Shown piece after piece: positions 45,731 to 55,992 of a stretch of DNA of 64,000 nucleotides. Position 1 is the first letter of the stretch. Each line of letters starts with the position of its first letter. Source of the stretch: Methylovorus mays (GTDB lineage: Bacteria > Pseudomonadota > Gammaproteobacteria > Burkholderiales > Methylophilaceae); assembly GCF_020531915.1 (NCBI RefSeq), contig NZ_JAJAVG010000005.1, forward strand, positions 1-64,000. Reading direction: 5' to 3'. The position numbers and the translations under genes are program-made. The notes below the pieces were generated by a model. The model was not told the origin of the DNA and did not search any database. It was given only the letters and a program-made list of their open reading frames with translations.

Positions 45731-46321
45731 CTAGGCGTGGCTGGTACTGGCCGCTGCCCGCAATGGGCTGGCTTTGTTGCTGGCGCTGTCCGTCGAGATG
45801 GAGGCTATGTCACCGGACAACTCGCCGCCTTCTTCAATAAAAATTTTGCCATACCGGATCTTGCCGCTAACCCGTCCGCTGGCATGAATGATGAGCTGGC
45901 TGCGCGCAGTCAGCTCACCTTCAAACTTGCCGTATATTTCGGCCACATCGATGCCCACCTTGCCGGAAAATTCGCCCGCTTCGGCAATCTGGATAACGCG
46001 GCTATCCATGGTAGCTTCTACCCGGCCTTCCACCACCAAGGTATCGCAGTCCTGGATTTCCGCGCCTTTCAATTTGACGTCCGGCCCCACAATCAGGCGG
46101 CTACCCGAGATCTCCTTGTTCTCTGTGTCCGTATTATGGGCTGACGAGACCGAAGCAGTGGTAGCAGATGCCGGAGTGGATGGTTGACTCGCTGGGTATG
46201 GGGCACTGGTTGTGGTTGTAGTACCTGCAGATAAAGATGACGTTGCTGGACGGCTGCTGGAAGTGGATTGTGCAGGAGAAGGTTGAGCACCTCGATTGAA
46301 TAGACCTTGCTTGTTTAACAT
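45731..46321 (-). CDS. Bactofilin (polymer-forming cytoskeletal protein)
   Basis: A 196-residue protein. Residues 1-75 are a disordered linker rich in S, T, P and A (SSSRPATSSLSAGTTTTT). The bactofilin beta-helix spans about 75-170: SRLIVGPDVKLKGAEIQDCD, LVVEGRVEATMDSRVI, GEFSGKVGIDVAEIYGKFEG and LIIHASGRVSGKIRYGKIFI (short quotations). Bactofilins polymerise without nucleotide into filaments used in cell shape, peptidoglycan patterning or polar localisation. No peptidase or other typical partner is adjacent, so its role here is unknown. The gene stands alone between the porin and lysS. Confidence 0.9.
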   Translation of the reverse strand: MLNKQGLFNRGAQPSPAQSTSSSRPATSSLSAGTTTTTSAPYPASQPSTPASATTASVSSAHNTDTENKEISGSRLIVGPDVKLKGAEIQDCDTLVVEGRVEATMDSRVIQIAEAGEFSGKVGIDVAEIYGKFEGELTARSQLIIHASGRVSGKIRYGKIFIEEGGELSGDIASISTDSASNKASPLRAAASTSHA

Positions 46322-46480
46322 GGGTAAACCTCTTTCATGATGGTAAAAAATGTCGAAATGCAGACATCACATTTACCAGAGCAGATAGAGCAACGACCAT
46401 GCCGACTTGAATAACGTCAAAACAATCATCGACTTACGAACGTCTCTTGTCGGATTTTCCAGAATCTCCGTGGAATCCAA

Positions 46481-46506
46481 TAAAAAACGTCTCCCTCAGG
46501 AGACGC
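46481..46506 (-). terminator. Terminator of the prfB-lysS operon
   Basis: On the minus strand, GCGTCTCC, loop TGAG, GGAGACGTTTTTT. The 7-bp stem is CGTCTCC (46488-46494) with GGAGACG (46499-46505). It follows the lysS stop by about 95 bases. Confidence 0.92.
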
Positions 46507-46600
46507 TCATCAGGCTAACACTAGCCAAGTTGCTGTTTTCAAATAATTAAGACTGTCGCCCTGCTGCAACACGCGAGCTGCCGCAGGGCGGTTATCGCGA

Positions 46601-48115
46601 TCAGGCTTCTGGGCGCATGTGCGGAAACAGGATCACATCACGTATGCTCGGGCTATCGGTCAACAACATCACCAGACGGTCAATGCCGATACCGCAACCA
46701 CCGGTAGGCGGCATGCCGTATTCCAGGGCACGGATGAAGTCGGCATCGTAATACATGGCTTCGTCATCGCCCGCCTCCTTGGCAGCGACCTGGGCATGGA
46801 AACGTGCCGCCTGGTCTTCTGCATCATTCAGCTCGGAGAAACCGTTGGCAATTTCGCGGCCAGTCACAAACAGCTCAAAACGCTCGGTGATCTCAGGGTT
46901 GCTATCCGATGCGCGTGCCAGCGGCGAGACTTCCACCGGGTAATCAATGATATAGGTTGGCTCCCATAGCTGGCTTTCTGCCGTTTCTTCAAACAGGGCC
47001 AATTGCAGCGCGCCCAGACCCGCATGGGCAAAAGCTTCCACGCCAAATTTCTTCAGCTCGGCACGCAGGAAAGCCATATCCGTTAACTGTTCCAGCGTAT
47101 AGCCGGGCGCATATTTCTGGATTGCACCTACGATGGTCAGTCGCTGGAATGGCTGGCTCAGATCCAGGGTTCGGCCCTGGTATTCCAGTACCGCCGTGCC
47201 ACGGGCGGCAATCGCCGCCGCACGAATGCAGTTTTCGGTGAAGTCCATCAGCCACTTGTAATCGGTATAAGCCGCGTAGAACTCCATCATGGTGAATTCC
47301 GGGTTGTGGCGAACGCTGACACCTTCGTTACGGAAATTGCGGTTGATCTCGAATACGCGCTCAAAACCGCCCACGATCAGGCGCTTGAGGTAAAGCTCAG
47401 GGGCGATACGCATGTACATCTGCATATCCAGCGCATTGTGGTGCGTAATAAAAGGCTTGGCCGATGCACCGCCTGGAATGGGGTGCAGCATGGGGGTTTC
47501 CACTTCCAGGAATTCATTGCCCAGCATGAAGCTGCGAATGGCTGCCACAATCTTGCTACGAGCGATAAAGGTCTGGCGGGTATCGTCCGACACAATCAGG
47601 TCCACATAGCGCTGACGGTATTTGGTCTCTTGATCAGACAGCCCATGGAATTTCTCAGGCAGCGGACGCAGGGACTTGGTGAGCAGACGCAGCTCGCTCA
47701 CCTTGATCGACAGTTCACCGGTCTTGGTTTTGAACACCACGCCGCGCGCGGCGAGAATATCGCCCATATCCCATTTCTTGAAAGCATCGTAAAGCGCTTC
47801 GCCTATGCTCTCCTTGGAAATGAACAGCTGGATACGGCCGCTTTTGTCCTGCAGGGTGGCAAAGCTGGCTTTGCCCATGACGCGCTTCAGCATCATGCGG
47901 CCAGCCACGCTCACCTGCACATTGGCGGGCTCCAGCGTTTCATTGTCCTGTTCGCCATATTGGGCATGCAAATCGGCGGCTGCATGCTCAGGCTTGAAAT
48001 CATTGGGGAAAGCCACACCTTGAGCCCGGATCGCTTTCAGCTTTTCCCGGCGCTCGGCCATCACATGGTTTTCGTCTTGTTGTGTAGCCTCAATCGGCTG
48101 TTGTGCTTCGCTCAC
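46601..48115 (-). CDS. lysS: Lysyl-tRNA synthetase, class II
   Basis: A 504-residue class II synthetase. The N-terminal OB-fold anticodon domain (about residues 60-170; [20 protein letters not shown]) precedes the catalytic core: motif 1 region [21 protein letters not shown], motif 2 [28 protein letters not shown] and motif 3 [17 protein letters not shown] (partial quotations). It charges tRNA-Lys. The start is GTG at 48115 with AGGGAG upstream, two bases after the prfB stop, the classical prfB-lysS operon. Confidence 0.97.
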   Translation of the reverse strand: MSEAQQPIEATQQDENHVMAERREKLKAIRAQGVAFPNDFKPEHAAADLHAQYGEQDNETLEPANVQVSVAGRMMLKRVMGKASFATLQDKSGRIQLFISKESIGEALYDAFKKWDMGDILAARGVVFKTKTGELSIKVSELRLLTKSLRPLPEKFHGLSDQETKYRQRYVDLIVSDDTRQTFIARSKIVAAIRSFMLGNEFLEVETPMLHPIPGGASAKPFITHHNALDMQMYMRIAPELYLKRLIVGGFERVFEINRNFRNEGVSVRHNPEFTMMEFYAAYTDYKWLMDFTENCIRAAAIAARGTAVLEYQGRTLDLSQPFQRLTIVGAIQKYAPGYTLEQLTDMAFLRAELKKFGVEAFAHAGLGALQLALFEETAESQLWEPTYIIDYPVEVSPLARASDSNPEITERFELFVTGREIANGFSELNDAEDQAARFHAQVAAKEAGDDEAMYYDADFIRALEYGMPPTGGCGIGIDRLVMLLTDSPSIRDVILFPHMRPEA

Positions 48116-48117
48116 TA

Positions 48118-49222
48118 CTACACTCCCTGCTTTAAACTTTCTGATATGAATGGATCCAGATCGCCATCCAGCACGCCCTGGGTATTGCCAATTTCAACAT
48201 TGGTGCGCAGATCCTTAATGCGCGACTGATCCAGCACATAGCTGCGAATCTGGTGACCCCAGCCAATATCCGTCTTGGCATCTTCCAGTGCCTGCTTTTC
48301 CTGGTTACGCTTGTTGAGCTCCAGCTGATACAGCTGAGCCTTCAGCATGTTCATGGCCTCAGCCTTGTTGCGGTGCTGTGAGCGGTCGTTCTGACATTGC
48401 ACAACGGTATTGGTCGGCAAGTGAGTAATACGCACGGCGGAGTCTGTCTTGTTAATATGCTGACCACCGGCACCGGATGCCCGGTAGGTATCAATGCGCA
48501 AATCGGCCGGGTTGATCTCAACCTCAATCGAGTCATCCACTTCCGGGAAGACCGACACGCTGGCGAATGAAGTGTGGCGACGATTGCCCGAGTCAAACGG
48601 TGACTTACGCACGAGGCGATGCACGCCACTTTCAGTGCGCAGATAACCATAAGCATAGTCACCGGAGATTTTCAGCGAAGCGCTCTTGAGCCCGGCAACA
48701 TCGCCTTCCGACTCCTCCAGCACTTCCACCTTGAAGCCGCGGCGCTCGCAATAGCGCAGATACATGCGCAAAAGCATGGACGCCCAATCCTGCGCTTCGG
48801 TACCGCCCGAGCCGGACTGGATATCGATAAAGCAGTTGTTGCCATCCATGGGGTTGGCAAACATGCGGCGGAATTCCATTTCCTCCACCTGCTTTTCCAG
48901 AGCCTTACTGTCAGCATCAATACCAAGCAAGGTAGCATCATCGTTTTCTTCGCGCGCCATTTCAAACAGCTCGGCACTGTCACGCAAGCTGTTATCCACC
49001 TCGGTCAGCGACTTGACCACAAACTCCAGTTCGCGACGTTCCTTGCCTAGTTTTTGCGAGCGTTCGTTATCGTTCCAGATGCTGGGATCTTCCAGCAATT
49101 GCGAGACTTCTTCCAGGCGTTGCTGCTTGGTCTCGAAGTCAAAGATACCCCCGAAGGGCATGATTACGTTCAGAAAGATCTGCCAGGCGGTGGGCGATCA
49201 GATTGAGTTGTTCTGCTTCCAT
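48118..49222 (-). CDS. prfB: Peptide chain release factor 2, with programmed +1 frameshift
   Basis: Release factor 2 of 367 residues, made from two reading frames. The first begins at the ATG of 49222 ([16 protein letters not shown]) and reaches an in-frame TGA at 49139-49141; a +1 slip at CTT-TGA-C continues into [16 protein letters not shown]. The GGQ motif ([18 protein letters not shown]), which catalyses peptidyl-tRNA hydrolysis, and the SPF stop-codon reading motif ([12 protein letters not shown]) are intact. It decodes UAA and UGA. The frameshift autoregulates RF2 level. An alternative ATG lies at 49228. The gene is cotranscribed with lysS. Annotation starting at 49161 would be an artefact. 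Confidence 0.97.
49139..49152 (-). promoter_or_regulatory. RF2 programmed frameshift signal
   Basis: On the minus strand GGGGG-TAT-CTTTGA: a Shine-Dalgarno-like GGGGG (49148-49152) three bases before the slippery CTT and the TGA stop (49139-49141), followed by C. This is the conserved RF2 arrangement, with C in place of A before the G run. Confidence 0.95.
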
Positions 49223-49295
49223 TACCATAAAACCTAATAAAAACGCGATTATACATCAAAGCCCGCCAGCCCATTTTCAGCGACTAAATTTAGCT

Positions 49296-49323
49296 TTCGT
49301 CATCGTTGTCACAAACTTGTAAC
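49296..49323 (+). promoter_or_regulatory. Pho box upstream of pstS
   Basis: Three direct repeats spaced 10-11 bases: TTCGTCA (49296), TTGTCAC (49306) and TTGTAAC (49317), resembling the PhoB consensus CTGTCAT repeats. The -10-like TTTAAA at 49332-49337 lies 8 bases downstream. This predicts phosphate-starvation induction of pst by PhoB. Confidence 0.75.
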
Positions 49324-49414
49324 ATAGAGGCTTTAAAGTGCTCCCAAGTTATGCACCCCCGCACTTGGAGACCGTCGTCTGCAGCGCGGATTTTTTTCAC
49401 ACCATGGAGGTTAT

Positions 49415-50419
49415 ATGCAATCGAAGTTTGTACAAAGCATGGGTCTGGCGGCTGTTGTCGCATCTCTGTTCGCTATCCCCACTGCTCACGCAGCTGAAAA
49501 GATCGTCAAGATCGACGGCTCCAGCACGGTTTATCCGATTACCGAAGCGGTCGCTGAAGAATTCCAGAAAGCCAAAAAAGGCGCCATCAAGGTTACCGTG
49601 GGCATTTCCGGTACTGGCGGCGGTTTCAAGAAGTTCTGCCGTGGCGAGACTGATATTTCCGAAGCTTCCCGCCCTATCCTGAAGAAGGAAATGGACGCCT
49701 GTAAGGAAGCCGGCATTCAATATATTGAACTGCCAGTTGCTTATGACGCATTGACCGTGGTTGTGAATCCAAAGAATGACTGGATCAAGAGCATGACCGT
49801 GGAAGAGCTGAACAAGATGTGGGCACCTGCTGCACAAGGCAGCATCAAGACCTGGAAGCAAGTGAACGCCACTTGGCCAGACAAGCCACTGAAGCTGTTT
49901 GGCCCAGGTGCTGACTCGGGTACCTTCGACTACTTTACCGAAGCTGTCGTTGGCAAGGCCAAGTCCAGCCGTGGTGACTTTACTGCCTCTGAAGATGACA
50001 ACGTTCTGGTACAAGGTGTTGCGAGCGATATCGGCGGCCTCGGCTATTTCGGCTTCGCTTACTATGATGAAAATCGTGAAAAACTGCGCGCTGTGCCTAT
50101 CGTGGCCAAGACTGGCGCACCAGCGGTTAGCCCATCTGCTGAAACGGTGATGAATGGTACTTACCAGCCATTGTCCCGTCCGCTGTTCATCTATGTGAAC
50201 GCAACGGCTGGCGCTTTCAAGCCTGAAGTCAAAGAGTTCATCAACTTCTACCTGGCCAATGCTGCTGCCCTGACCAAGGAAGTGAAATACGTTCCACTGC
50301 CATCCAGCGAATATGCTGCCGTGGTTGAACACTGGAAGTCTCTGAAGCCGGGTACTGGCTTTGGTGGTGTGCCAGAAGTGGGCGTGAAGATTCCTGAACT
50401 GCTGAGCCGCATCAAGTAA
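49415..50419 (+). CDS. pstS: Phosphate ABC transporter substrate-binding protein PstS
   Basis: A 334-residue periplasmic protein with signal peptide ending PTAHAAEK near residue 27. The phosphate-binding loop is in [20 protein letters not shown], and [23 protein letters not shown] and [15 protein letters not shown] are the conserved ligand-contacting stretches (partial quotations). It delivers phosphate to PstCA. GGAGG lies eight bases before the ATG. A very stable hairpin after the stop probably gives pstS a higher transcript level than pstCAB. Confidence 0.96.
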   Translation: MQSKFVQSMGLAAVVASLFAIPTAHAAEKIVKIDGSSTVYPITEAVAEEFQKAKKGAIKVTVGISGTGGGFKKFCRGETDISEASRPILKKEMDACKEAGIQYIELPVAYDALTVVVNPKNDWIKSMTVEELNKMWAPAAQGSIKTWKQVNATWPDKPLKLFGPGADSGTFDYFTEAVVGKAKSSRGDFTASEDDNVLVQGVASDIGGLGYFGFAYYDENREKLRAVPIVAKTGAPAVSPSAETVMNGTYQPLSRPLFIYVNATAGAFKPEVKEFINFYLANAAALTKEVKYVPLPSSEYAAVVEHWKSLKPGTGFGGVPEVGVKIPELLSRIK

Positions 50420-50424
50420 TGGCT

Positions 50425-50463
50425 TGCGACATCGGGCGGCATCATTGCCTGCCCGATGTCGCA
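50425..50463 (+). repeat. Large stable hairpin between pstS and pstC
   Basis: TGCGACATCGGGC (50425-50437) and GCCCGATGTCGCA (50451-50463) form a perfect 13-bp stem, extended by an inner GGCA-TCAT-TGCC. No U-tract follows, so it is probably a 3' stabiliser or processing element rather than a full terminator. It would allow excess PstS production. Confidence 0.8.
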
Positions 50464-50506
50464 TCCCTCCCTTCAATTCCGTTACAATGCACGGGTCTAA
50501 ATCAAA

Positions 50507-51454
50507 GTGAACACGGCTACTCAAGTGCTACCAAATCAGACTGAACTGAAAATCAGTGCACGTTTGGCAAAAAACGTCCGCAGACATTTTGTTGAACGCG
50601 TGATTGAATTCCTTCTCATGCTGGCTGCCATGTCGGCAGTGGCAACTACTCTGGCGATTGTCGCCATTCTGCTTTACGAATCCTTAAGCTTCTTTGAGCA
50701 TGTTTCCATTATTGACTTCCTGACGGATACGCAATGGACACCGCTGTTTGAAGATGCACACTATGGCATTCTGCCTCTGGTTTCCGGCACGCTCACCACC
50801 TCGGCCATTGCCTTGTTGGTAGCGATTCCGATTGGCACTGTTGGCGCCATTTACCTGTCCGAGTTTGCTTCGCACAAGACGCGCGAAACCGTCAAGCCCA
50901 TCCTTGAACTGCTGGTTGGTGTGCCAACGGTGGTATTTGGTTATTTTGCCCTGCTGTTCGTGACGCCGCTGCTGCAAAAATTCATCCCCGGCCTGCCAGG
51001 CTTCAATATGTTGGGCCCAGGCATCGTGATGGGTATCATGATCGTGCCTTATATCAGCTCGGTCGCTGAAGATGCCATGCGCGCCGTACCAATGAGCATG
51101 CGTGAAGGTTCGTATGCCATGGGCGCCACGCGCTTTCAGACCGCCATCCGTGTGGTCACACCGGCCGCGATTTCCGGCATTATCGCTGCTTACATTCTGG
51201 GTATTTCCCGTGCGGTGGGTGAAACAATGGTGGTAGCGCTTGCTGCCGGTCAGCAACCTAACCTGACCTTTAACCCGATGGAAAGCGCATCGACCATCAC
51301 TGCTTACATCGTGCAGGTTGCCATGGGCGATTTGCCCCACGGCAGCATTGGTTACCAGAGTATTTTTGCTGCAGGTCTGGTGCTGATGTTAATGACCCTG
51401 ATCTTCAATATTCTGGGCCACCTTACCCGCAAGAAATTCAGAGAGACTTATTAA
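50507..51454 (+). CDS. pstC: Phosphate ABC transporter permease PstC
   Basis: A 315-residue inner-membrane permease with about six helices. The EAA-like loop is APVE-type sequence REGSYAMGATRFQTAIRVVTPAA near residue 205, typical of PstC, and ISRAVGETMVVALAAG follows in the next helix. The charged residues of the translocation path (R and E in these motifs) are present. The start is a GTG at 50507 with no strong ribosome-binding site, immediately behind the pstS hairpin. It pairs with PstA. Confidence 0.95.
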   Translation: MNTATQVLPNQTELKISARLAKNVRRHFVERVIEFLLMLAAMSAVATTLAIVAILLYESLSFFEHVSIIDFLTDTQWTPLFEDAHYGILPLVSGTLTTSAIALLVAIPIGTVGAIYLSEFASHKTRETVKPILELLVGVPTVVFGYFALLFVTPLLQKFIPGLPGFNMLGPGIVMGIMIVPYISSVAEDAMRAVPMSMREGSYAMGATRFQTAIRVVTPAAISGIIAAYILGISRAVGETMVVALAAGQQPNLTFNPMESASTITAYIVQVAMGDLPHGSIGYQSIFAAGLVLMLMTLIFNILGHLTRKKFRETY

Positions 51455-51457
51455 GCC

Positions 51458-52396
51458 ATGAGTAACCAAGCATCCGTACTGGACAATCTGGAAGAAGTGC
51501 GGGCGATGATTCGCCGGCACAAATTCAATGACTATGTATTCTCGATCATTGGCCTGATCGCGCTGATGATCGGCCTCCTGACCCTGTTGACGCTGTTTGT
51601 CGACCTGGTGATGGATGGTTACCCACGCTTCACGTTTGAGTTCCTCTCCGAATACCCTTCACGCCGGGCAGCCCATGCCGGCCTGTTGTCGGCCTGGATA
51701 GGTTCGCTGCTGGTGATGGTCGTGACCTTTCTTTCCGCCGTGCCCATGGGTGTGGCAGCAGGTCTTTATCTGGAAGAGTACGCACCGAAGAACTGGTTCT
51801 CGGACCTGATCGAAATCAACGTGACTAACCTGGCTGGTGTGCCTTCGATTGTGTATGGCTTGCTGGCACTGGGTCTGTTTGTTTACATCCTGGACTTGGG
51901 GCAAAGCATACTGACCGCTGGCCTGACATTGGGTCTGCTGATCCTGCCGGTCGTGATTGTGGCAACACGTGAGGCCGTGCGTGGCATTCCAGTTGCAATT
52001 CGCGAAGCAGCCTACGCTGTAGGCGCCACCAAATGGCAAGTCGTGCTGCATCATGTGCTGCACTACTCCTTCGGCGGCATCCTGACCGGCGTGATTATCG
52101 GCATGGCACGCGCACTCGGCGAAACAGCGCCTCTGATTACGATTGGTGCACTGACGTTTATTGCTTTCCTGCCACCATCACCAATCACGGATACGCCACC
52201 CTTCCTCAATTTTGAGTGGCTGAGCTCGGGCTTTACCGTGATGCCTATCCAGATGTTCAACTGGCTGTCACGCCCTGATCATGCATTCCACATGAATGCG
52301 GCGGCCACTGGCGCGCTCATCATCGTGGTTACCCTGCTGATGAATGGCACCGCAATCTGGCTGCGTTACCGCATCCGCAAGAATATCAAGTGGTAA
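51458..52396 (+). CDS. pstA: Phosphate ABC transporter permease PstA
   Basis: A 312-residue inner-membrane permease with about six helices, the partner of PstC. The EAA-like loop is IREAAYAVGATKWQVVLHHVL near residue 185 and IGMARALGETAPLITIGAL follows (partly quoted). An N-terminal cytoplasmic segment of about 25 residues precedes the first helix (VFSIIGLIALMIGLLTLLT). It starts four bases after the pstC stop, indicating tight coupling. Confidence 0.96.
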   Translation: MSNQASVLDNLEEVRAMIRRHKFNDYVFSIIGLIALMIGLLTLLTLFVDLVMDGYPRFTFEFLSEYPSRRAAHAGLLSAWIGSLLVMVVTFLSAVPMGVAAGLYLEEYAPKNWFSDLIEINVTNLAGVPSIVYGLLALGLFVYILDLGQSILTAGLTLGLLILPVVIVATREAVRGIPVAIREAAYAVGATKWQVVLHHVLHYSFGGILTGVIIGMARALGETAPLITIGALTFIAFLPPSPITDTPPFLNFEWLSSGFTVMPIQMFNWLSRPDHAFHMNAAATGALIIVVTLLMNGTAIWLRYRIRKNIKW

Positions 52397-52456
52397 TCGG
52401 GACATTCCCCGCTTACTGGCTGAACAGACTAATTTAAGAATCAGGAAACTAATCAA

Positions 52457-53236
52457 ATGGTGACAACCTCAACTCCGATTAAAGCTGAATCGCGCGATCT
52501 GAATTTCTACTACAACGGTGGTCACAAGGCGCTCAAGGGCATCACCATGCCGCTGTATGAGAAGAAGATCACGGCCCTGATCGGCCCATCTGGCTGTGGA
52601 AAATCGACGTTCCTGCGCTGCTTCAACCGCATGCACGATCTTTACCCTGGCAACCGTTATGACGGCCAGATCATCATGCATCCGGACAACACCAATGTGC
52701 TGGCCAATGGCGTGGACCCGATTGAAGTACGCATGCGCATCAGCATGGTGTTCCAGAAGCCCAACCCTTTCCCCAAGTCCATCTACGAAAACGTGGCTTA
52801 CGGCCTGCGTGTGCGTGGTGAAAACAACAAGCGCGTCGTGGATGACAAGGTAGAAGAAGCGCTGAAAGGTGCCGCCCTGTGGGAAGAAGTCAAAAACCGT
52901 CTGCACGACCTGGCATTCAACCTGTCTGGCGGTCAGCAACAGCGCCTGTGCATTGCCCGCGCACTGGCAACTGACCCTGAAATCATGCTGTTCGACGAGC
53001 CAACTTCCGCACTGGATCCGATTGCCACGGCCAACATTGAAGAACTGATGTCCGAGCTGCGCAACAAGCTGACGATTCTGGTGGTAACGCACAACATGCA
53101 GCAAGCAGCCCGTGTGTCTGACTACACCGCTTATATGTACCTGGGCGAGCTGATTGAGTACGGCGATACCGACATGATCTTCACCCGCCCTACCCGCAAA
53201 GAAACAGAAGACTACATCACCGGCAAATTCGGTTAA
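52457..53236 (+). CDS. pstB: Phosphate ABC transporter ATPase PstB
   Basis: A 259-residue cytoplasmic ATPase. Walker A is [20 protein letters not shown], the Q loop is [20 protein letters not shown], the signature is [16 protein letters not shown] and Walker B is [13 protein letters not shown]; the switch histidine is in VVTHNMQQA. All are intact. It energises phosphate import. It closes the operon; phoU, phoB and phoR do not follow in this window, and a strong terminator lies 35 bases downstream. Confidence 0.97.
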   Translation: MVTTSTPIKAESRDLNFYYNGGHKALKGITMPLYEKKITALIGPSGCGKSTFLRCFNRMHDLYPGNRYDGQIIMHPDNTNVLANGVDPIEVRMRISMVFQKPNPFPKSIYENVAYGLRVRGENNKRVVDDKVEEALKGAALWEEVKNRLHDLAFNLSGGQQQRLCIARALATDPEIMLFDEPTSALDPIATANIEELMSELRNKLTILVVTHNMQQAARVSDYTAYMYLGELIEYGDTDMIFTRPTRKETEDYITGKFG

Positions 53237-53270
53237 GTCATTGCGATTGCTGGCAGGCAAGCATTGCAGC

Positions 53271-53302
53271 AAAAAGCCCGGGCTTACCCCCGGGCTTTTT
53301 TA
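53271..53302 (+). terminator. Terminator of the pst operon
   Basis: AAAAAGCCCGGG (53271-53282) and CCCGGGCTTTTTT (53289-53301) form a strong stem with CTTACC loop and a T-tract. With the A-tract on the left, it also works for the convergent dadA transcript. Confidence 0.95.
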
Positions 53303-53339
53303 ATGGCTACCGTCTGCCCCCAAGGCTTGTGGATGTTGC

Positions 53340-54590
53340 TTACTCGCGATAGCGTGCCAGCGAAAGATCATCGTGCCGAATATCTGCCCTCTGGCCAGAA
53401 ACCAGATGCGTCAGCAACTGTGCTGATCCGCAAGCCATAGTCCAGCCCAGGGTGCCATGGCCGGTATTGAGAAAGAGATTGGGAATAGGGGTAGCACCGA
53501 CCAATGGCGTGCCATCGGGCGTCATGGGGCGCAGGCCAGCCCAGAAGCTTGCTTGCGTCGTATCGCCCGCGCCAGGGAATAAATCCTGCACCACCATTTC
53601 CAGGGTGGCCCGCCGGCGTGCGCGCAAGCGCGTATCGTAACCGACCACTTCCGCCATGCCACCGACGCGTATGCGCTGATCAAAGCGCGTCAGTGCAATC
53701 TTGTAGGTTTCGTCCAGAATGGTGGACTGCGGGGCAAGGCTGGCATCCAGAATGGGCAGGGTAAGCGAATACCCTTTGACTGGATACACCGGAATGTTGG
53801 CGATGTCCTTCAGCAATCCCGCACTGTAAACACCGGCGGCGAGCACGCAGGCATCCGCATTGATGCGGCGCTGATGCGTATGCAAGCTGGCAAAGCGCCC
53901 ACCTTCCACCTCAATGGCGCGGACGGTGGAGCCGTATTCAAACTTCACCCCCATGGACTCTGCCATGGCGGCGAGGCGGGTGGTAAACAGGTAGCAATCG
54001 CCGGTTTCATCGTGCGGCAAGCGCAAACCGCCGGTTAAGCGGCTGGCATGTTGCAGCGCAGGTTCAACACCGGCAAGTTCGGCATTGGATAGAAGCTGAA
54101 ACGGCACGCCAGCCTCATGCAGCACGGCAATATCGCGACCAGCGGCATCCAGCTGCCGCTGGGTACGAAATACCTGCAAGGTGCCCAGCTGGCGGCCTTC
54201 ATATTGGATTCCGGTATCGCGGCGCAAGGCATCGAGGCAGTCGCGGCTATATTCCGCCAGCCGCACCATGCGCTCTTTGTTGCGCTGGTAATGCCTGGCA
54301 TCGCAGTTGCGCCAAAGCTGCCACAGCCATTGGATCTGCGCCAACGAACCGTCGAGACTGAGGGCAAGAGGAGCATGCCGCATTAACATCCACTTCAATG
54401 CTTTCAGTGGAACACCGGGGGCTGCCCACGGCGAAGCGTAGCCAGGTGACACCTGACCGGCATTGGCAAAACTGGTCTGCAAGGCGGGGCCAGCCTCGCG
54501 CTCAAGCAGGGTGACCTGATGCCCGGCCTGCGCCAAATAATAGGCGGTCGTTACACCGATGACGCCACCGCCAATGACAACAACATGCAT
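53340..54590 (-). CDS. dadA: D-amino acid dehydrogenase, FAD-dependent
   Basis: A 416-residue flavoprotein. The dinucleotide-binding motif [21 protein letters not shown] is at the N-terminus, followed by [21 protein letters not shown], and the C-terminal substrate/FAD part contains [20 protein letters not shown] and [20 protein letters not shown] (partial quotations). It oxidises D-amino acids such as D-alanine to keto acids, giving electrons to the membrane chain. No alanine racemase is adjacent. It is a single gene convergent with pstB. Confidence 0.93.
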   Translation of the reverse strand: MHVVVIGGGVIGVTTAYYLAQAGHQVTLLEREAGPALQTSFANAGQVSPGYASPWAAPGVPLKALKWMLMRHAPLALSLDGSLAQIQWLWQLWRNCDARHYQRNKERMVRLAEYSRDCLDALRRDTGIQYEGRQLGTLQVFRTQRQLDAAGRDIAVLHEAGVPFQLLSNAELAGVEPALQHASRLTGGLRLPHDETGDCYLFTTRLAAMAESMGVKFEYGSTVRAIEVEGGRFASLHTHQRRINADACVLAAGVYSAGLLKDIANIPVYPVKGYSLTLPILDASLAPQSTILDETYKIALTRFDQRIRVGGMAEVVGYDTRLRARRRATLEMVVQDLFPGAGDTTQASFWAGLRPMTPDGTPLVGATPIPNLFLNTGHGTLGWTMACGSAQLLTHLVSGQRADIRHDDLSLARYRE

Positions 54591-54708
54591 AGCCCAACCC
54601 CTGTGTAATCCTCACCCTGATTAGAGCAAGCTTAAGGGTTGGCGATCAATCTATTTTTGCATGAGGGTCATCAGTGCCGCACCAGCCGCTATAGGCAAGC
54701 ATCCAGTC

Positions 54709-55863
54709 TCAGGCCGAAATCAGCTGCTCGTAAAACTGCAGCATGCGTTCGGCCTGCGTGCGCGAGGTCCAGCGTTTGGCCGCATATTGCCGCGCGGACT
54801 CGCCCAGGCGTTTGCGCTTGGCCTCATCACTGAACAGACTGCGTACCTTTTCGGCAAACACCTGCTCATCTTCTGGCGCAATCAAGGCACCCTCGCCTTC
54901 AATCAGGATGGATTTGGTACCCAGTTCCGCCAACGCAACCACCGGCGTACCTTGTGCCATGGCTTCCAACAGCACCAGGCCCTGGGTTTCGGTTTTGGAT
55001 GAGAACACAAAGACATCCGCCGCCCGATAGCAGGCATTGAGTTCTTTCTCGCGATCCAGATAGCCGATGAACTGGATATTGTCCTGCAGGCCCAGTTGCT
55101 TGCTCATGGCATGCAGACTGCTCTCAGCGGGGCCTTCTCCGGCAATGACCAGCAATGCATCCGGCTGTTGCTGACGCAGATGCGTGAGCATACGCACCAG
55201 AAAGGCGATATTTTTCTCAAAGGCCACGCGCCCGACAAACAGGGCGACCGGGCGACCTGGGGCAATGCCGTATTTACTGCGAAATGCCGCGCCATCGGCA
55301 TCAGCAAAGCTGTGAGGTTGCAAGCCGGTAGGTATCACTTCTGCCGTACTGTTGATGCCATATTGGCGCAACACATCAAGCATGGGCCGCGAAGGCGCAA
55401 CGATCGCCTGCACCGCATTGCACTGCTGCCGCGACACCATGCGCGCCAAGCCTTTGGCCATGGCCTTGGGTATCCACGGCAAATAGTGATGCAGATAATC
55501 CTCAAAAAAGGTGTGGTAGGTTTCCACACAAGGCACATCCAGCAAGCGCCCCAGCTTCAGTCCCAGGTAATGGGCGACAAATGGCGTGTGAATGTGAATG
55601 AGATCGTAATTTTCGGCGCGCAGCTCGACCAGCTTGTCCAGTGCGGCGCCATATTTCATCAGGCGATCTTCCGGATCAAAATAAATGGTACGCGCGGGTA
55701 TGCGCCGTATCCAATGCTCATCTTCTGTCTTAACGCCATAATCGGGCGCGATCAGATGCACCTCATGGCCCAGTTCCTGCAATTGCCCGACAAAGGTCCG
55801 GATGGACGTCGACACCCCATTGATGCGGGGAAAATACACATCGGAAATAAATAAAATCTTCAC
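54709..55863 (-). CDS. GT4 family glycosyltransferase
   Basis: A 384-residue GT-B enzyme. The N-terminus is KILFISDVYFPRINGVSTSI, with HIHTPFVAHYLGLKLGRLL near residue 100, PVALFVGRVAFEKNIAFLV near 205, and the donor-binding KTETQGLVLLEAMAQGTPV near 295 (partial quotations). It resembles alpha-monoglucosyl/mannosyl transferases acting on lipids such as diacylglycerol, and may make glycolipids rather than the exopolysaccharide, since it is outside the eps locus. I chose the GTG at 55863 with GAGAGG upstream; the longer frame starting at 55878 would use a TTG. It is divergent from the next gene. Confidence 0.85.
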   Translation of the reverse strand: MKILFISDVYFPRINGVSTSIRTFVGQLQELGHEVHLIAPDYGVKTEDEHWIRRIPARTIYFDPEDRLMKYGAALDKLVELRAENYDLIHIHTPFVAHYLGLKLGRLLDVPCVETYHTFFEDYLHHYLPWIPKAMAKGLARMVSRQQCNAVQAIVAPSRPMLDVLRQYGINSTAEVIPTGLQPHSFADADGAAFRSKYGIAPGRPVALFVGRVAFEKNIAFLVRMLTHLRQQQPDALLVIAGEGPAESSLHAMSKQLGLQDNIQFIGYLDREKELNACYRAADVFVFSSKTETQGLVLLEAMAQGTPVVALAELGTKSILIEGEGALIAPEDEQVFAEKVRSLFSDEAKRKRLGESARQYAAKRWTSRTQAERMLQFYEQLISA

Positions 55864-55992
55864 ATCTGCCTCTCGCAACTCGCTTATAACGCGTTGTTGG
55901 CAAGATACAGGGGATTTATGACGCTTATGTGAATTGCAACGCAGACGTCATATTGCCTGTTTATAATGCAGCCGCTTATCAGGAATCCCATC

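Noticed and set aside
49139-49161. Start of prfB at 49161 and in-frame TGA read as a pseudogene
   Set aside because: The TGA is the conserved programmed frameshift of release factor 2; the true start is at 49222.
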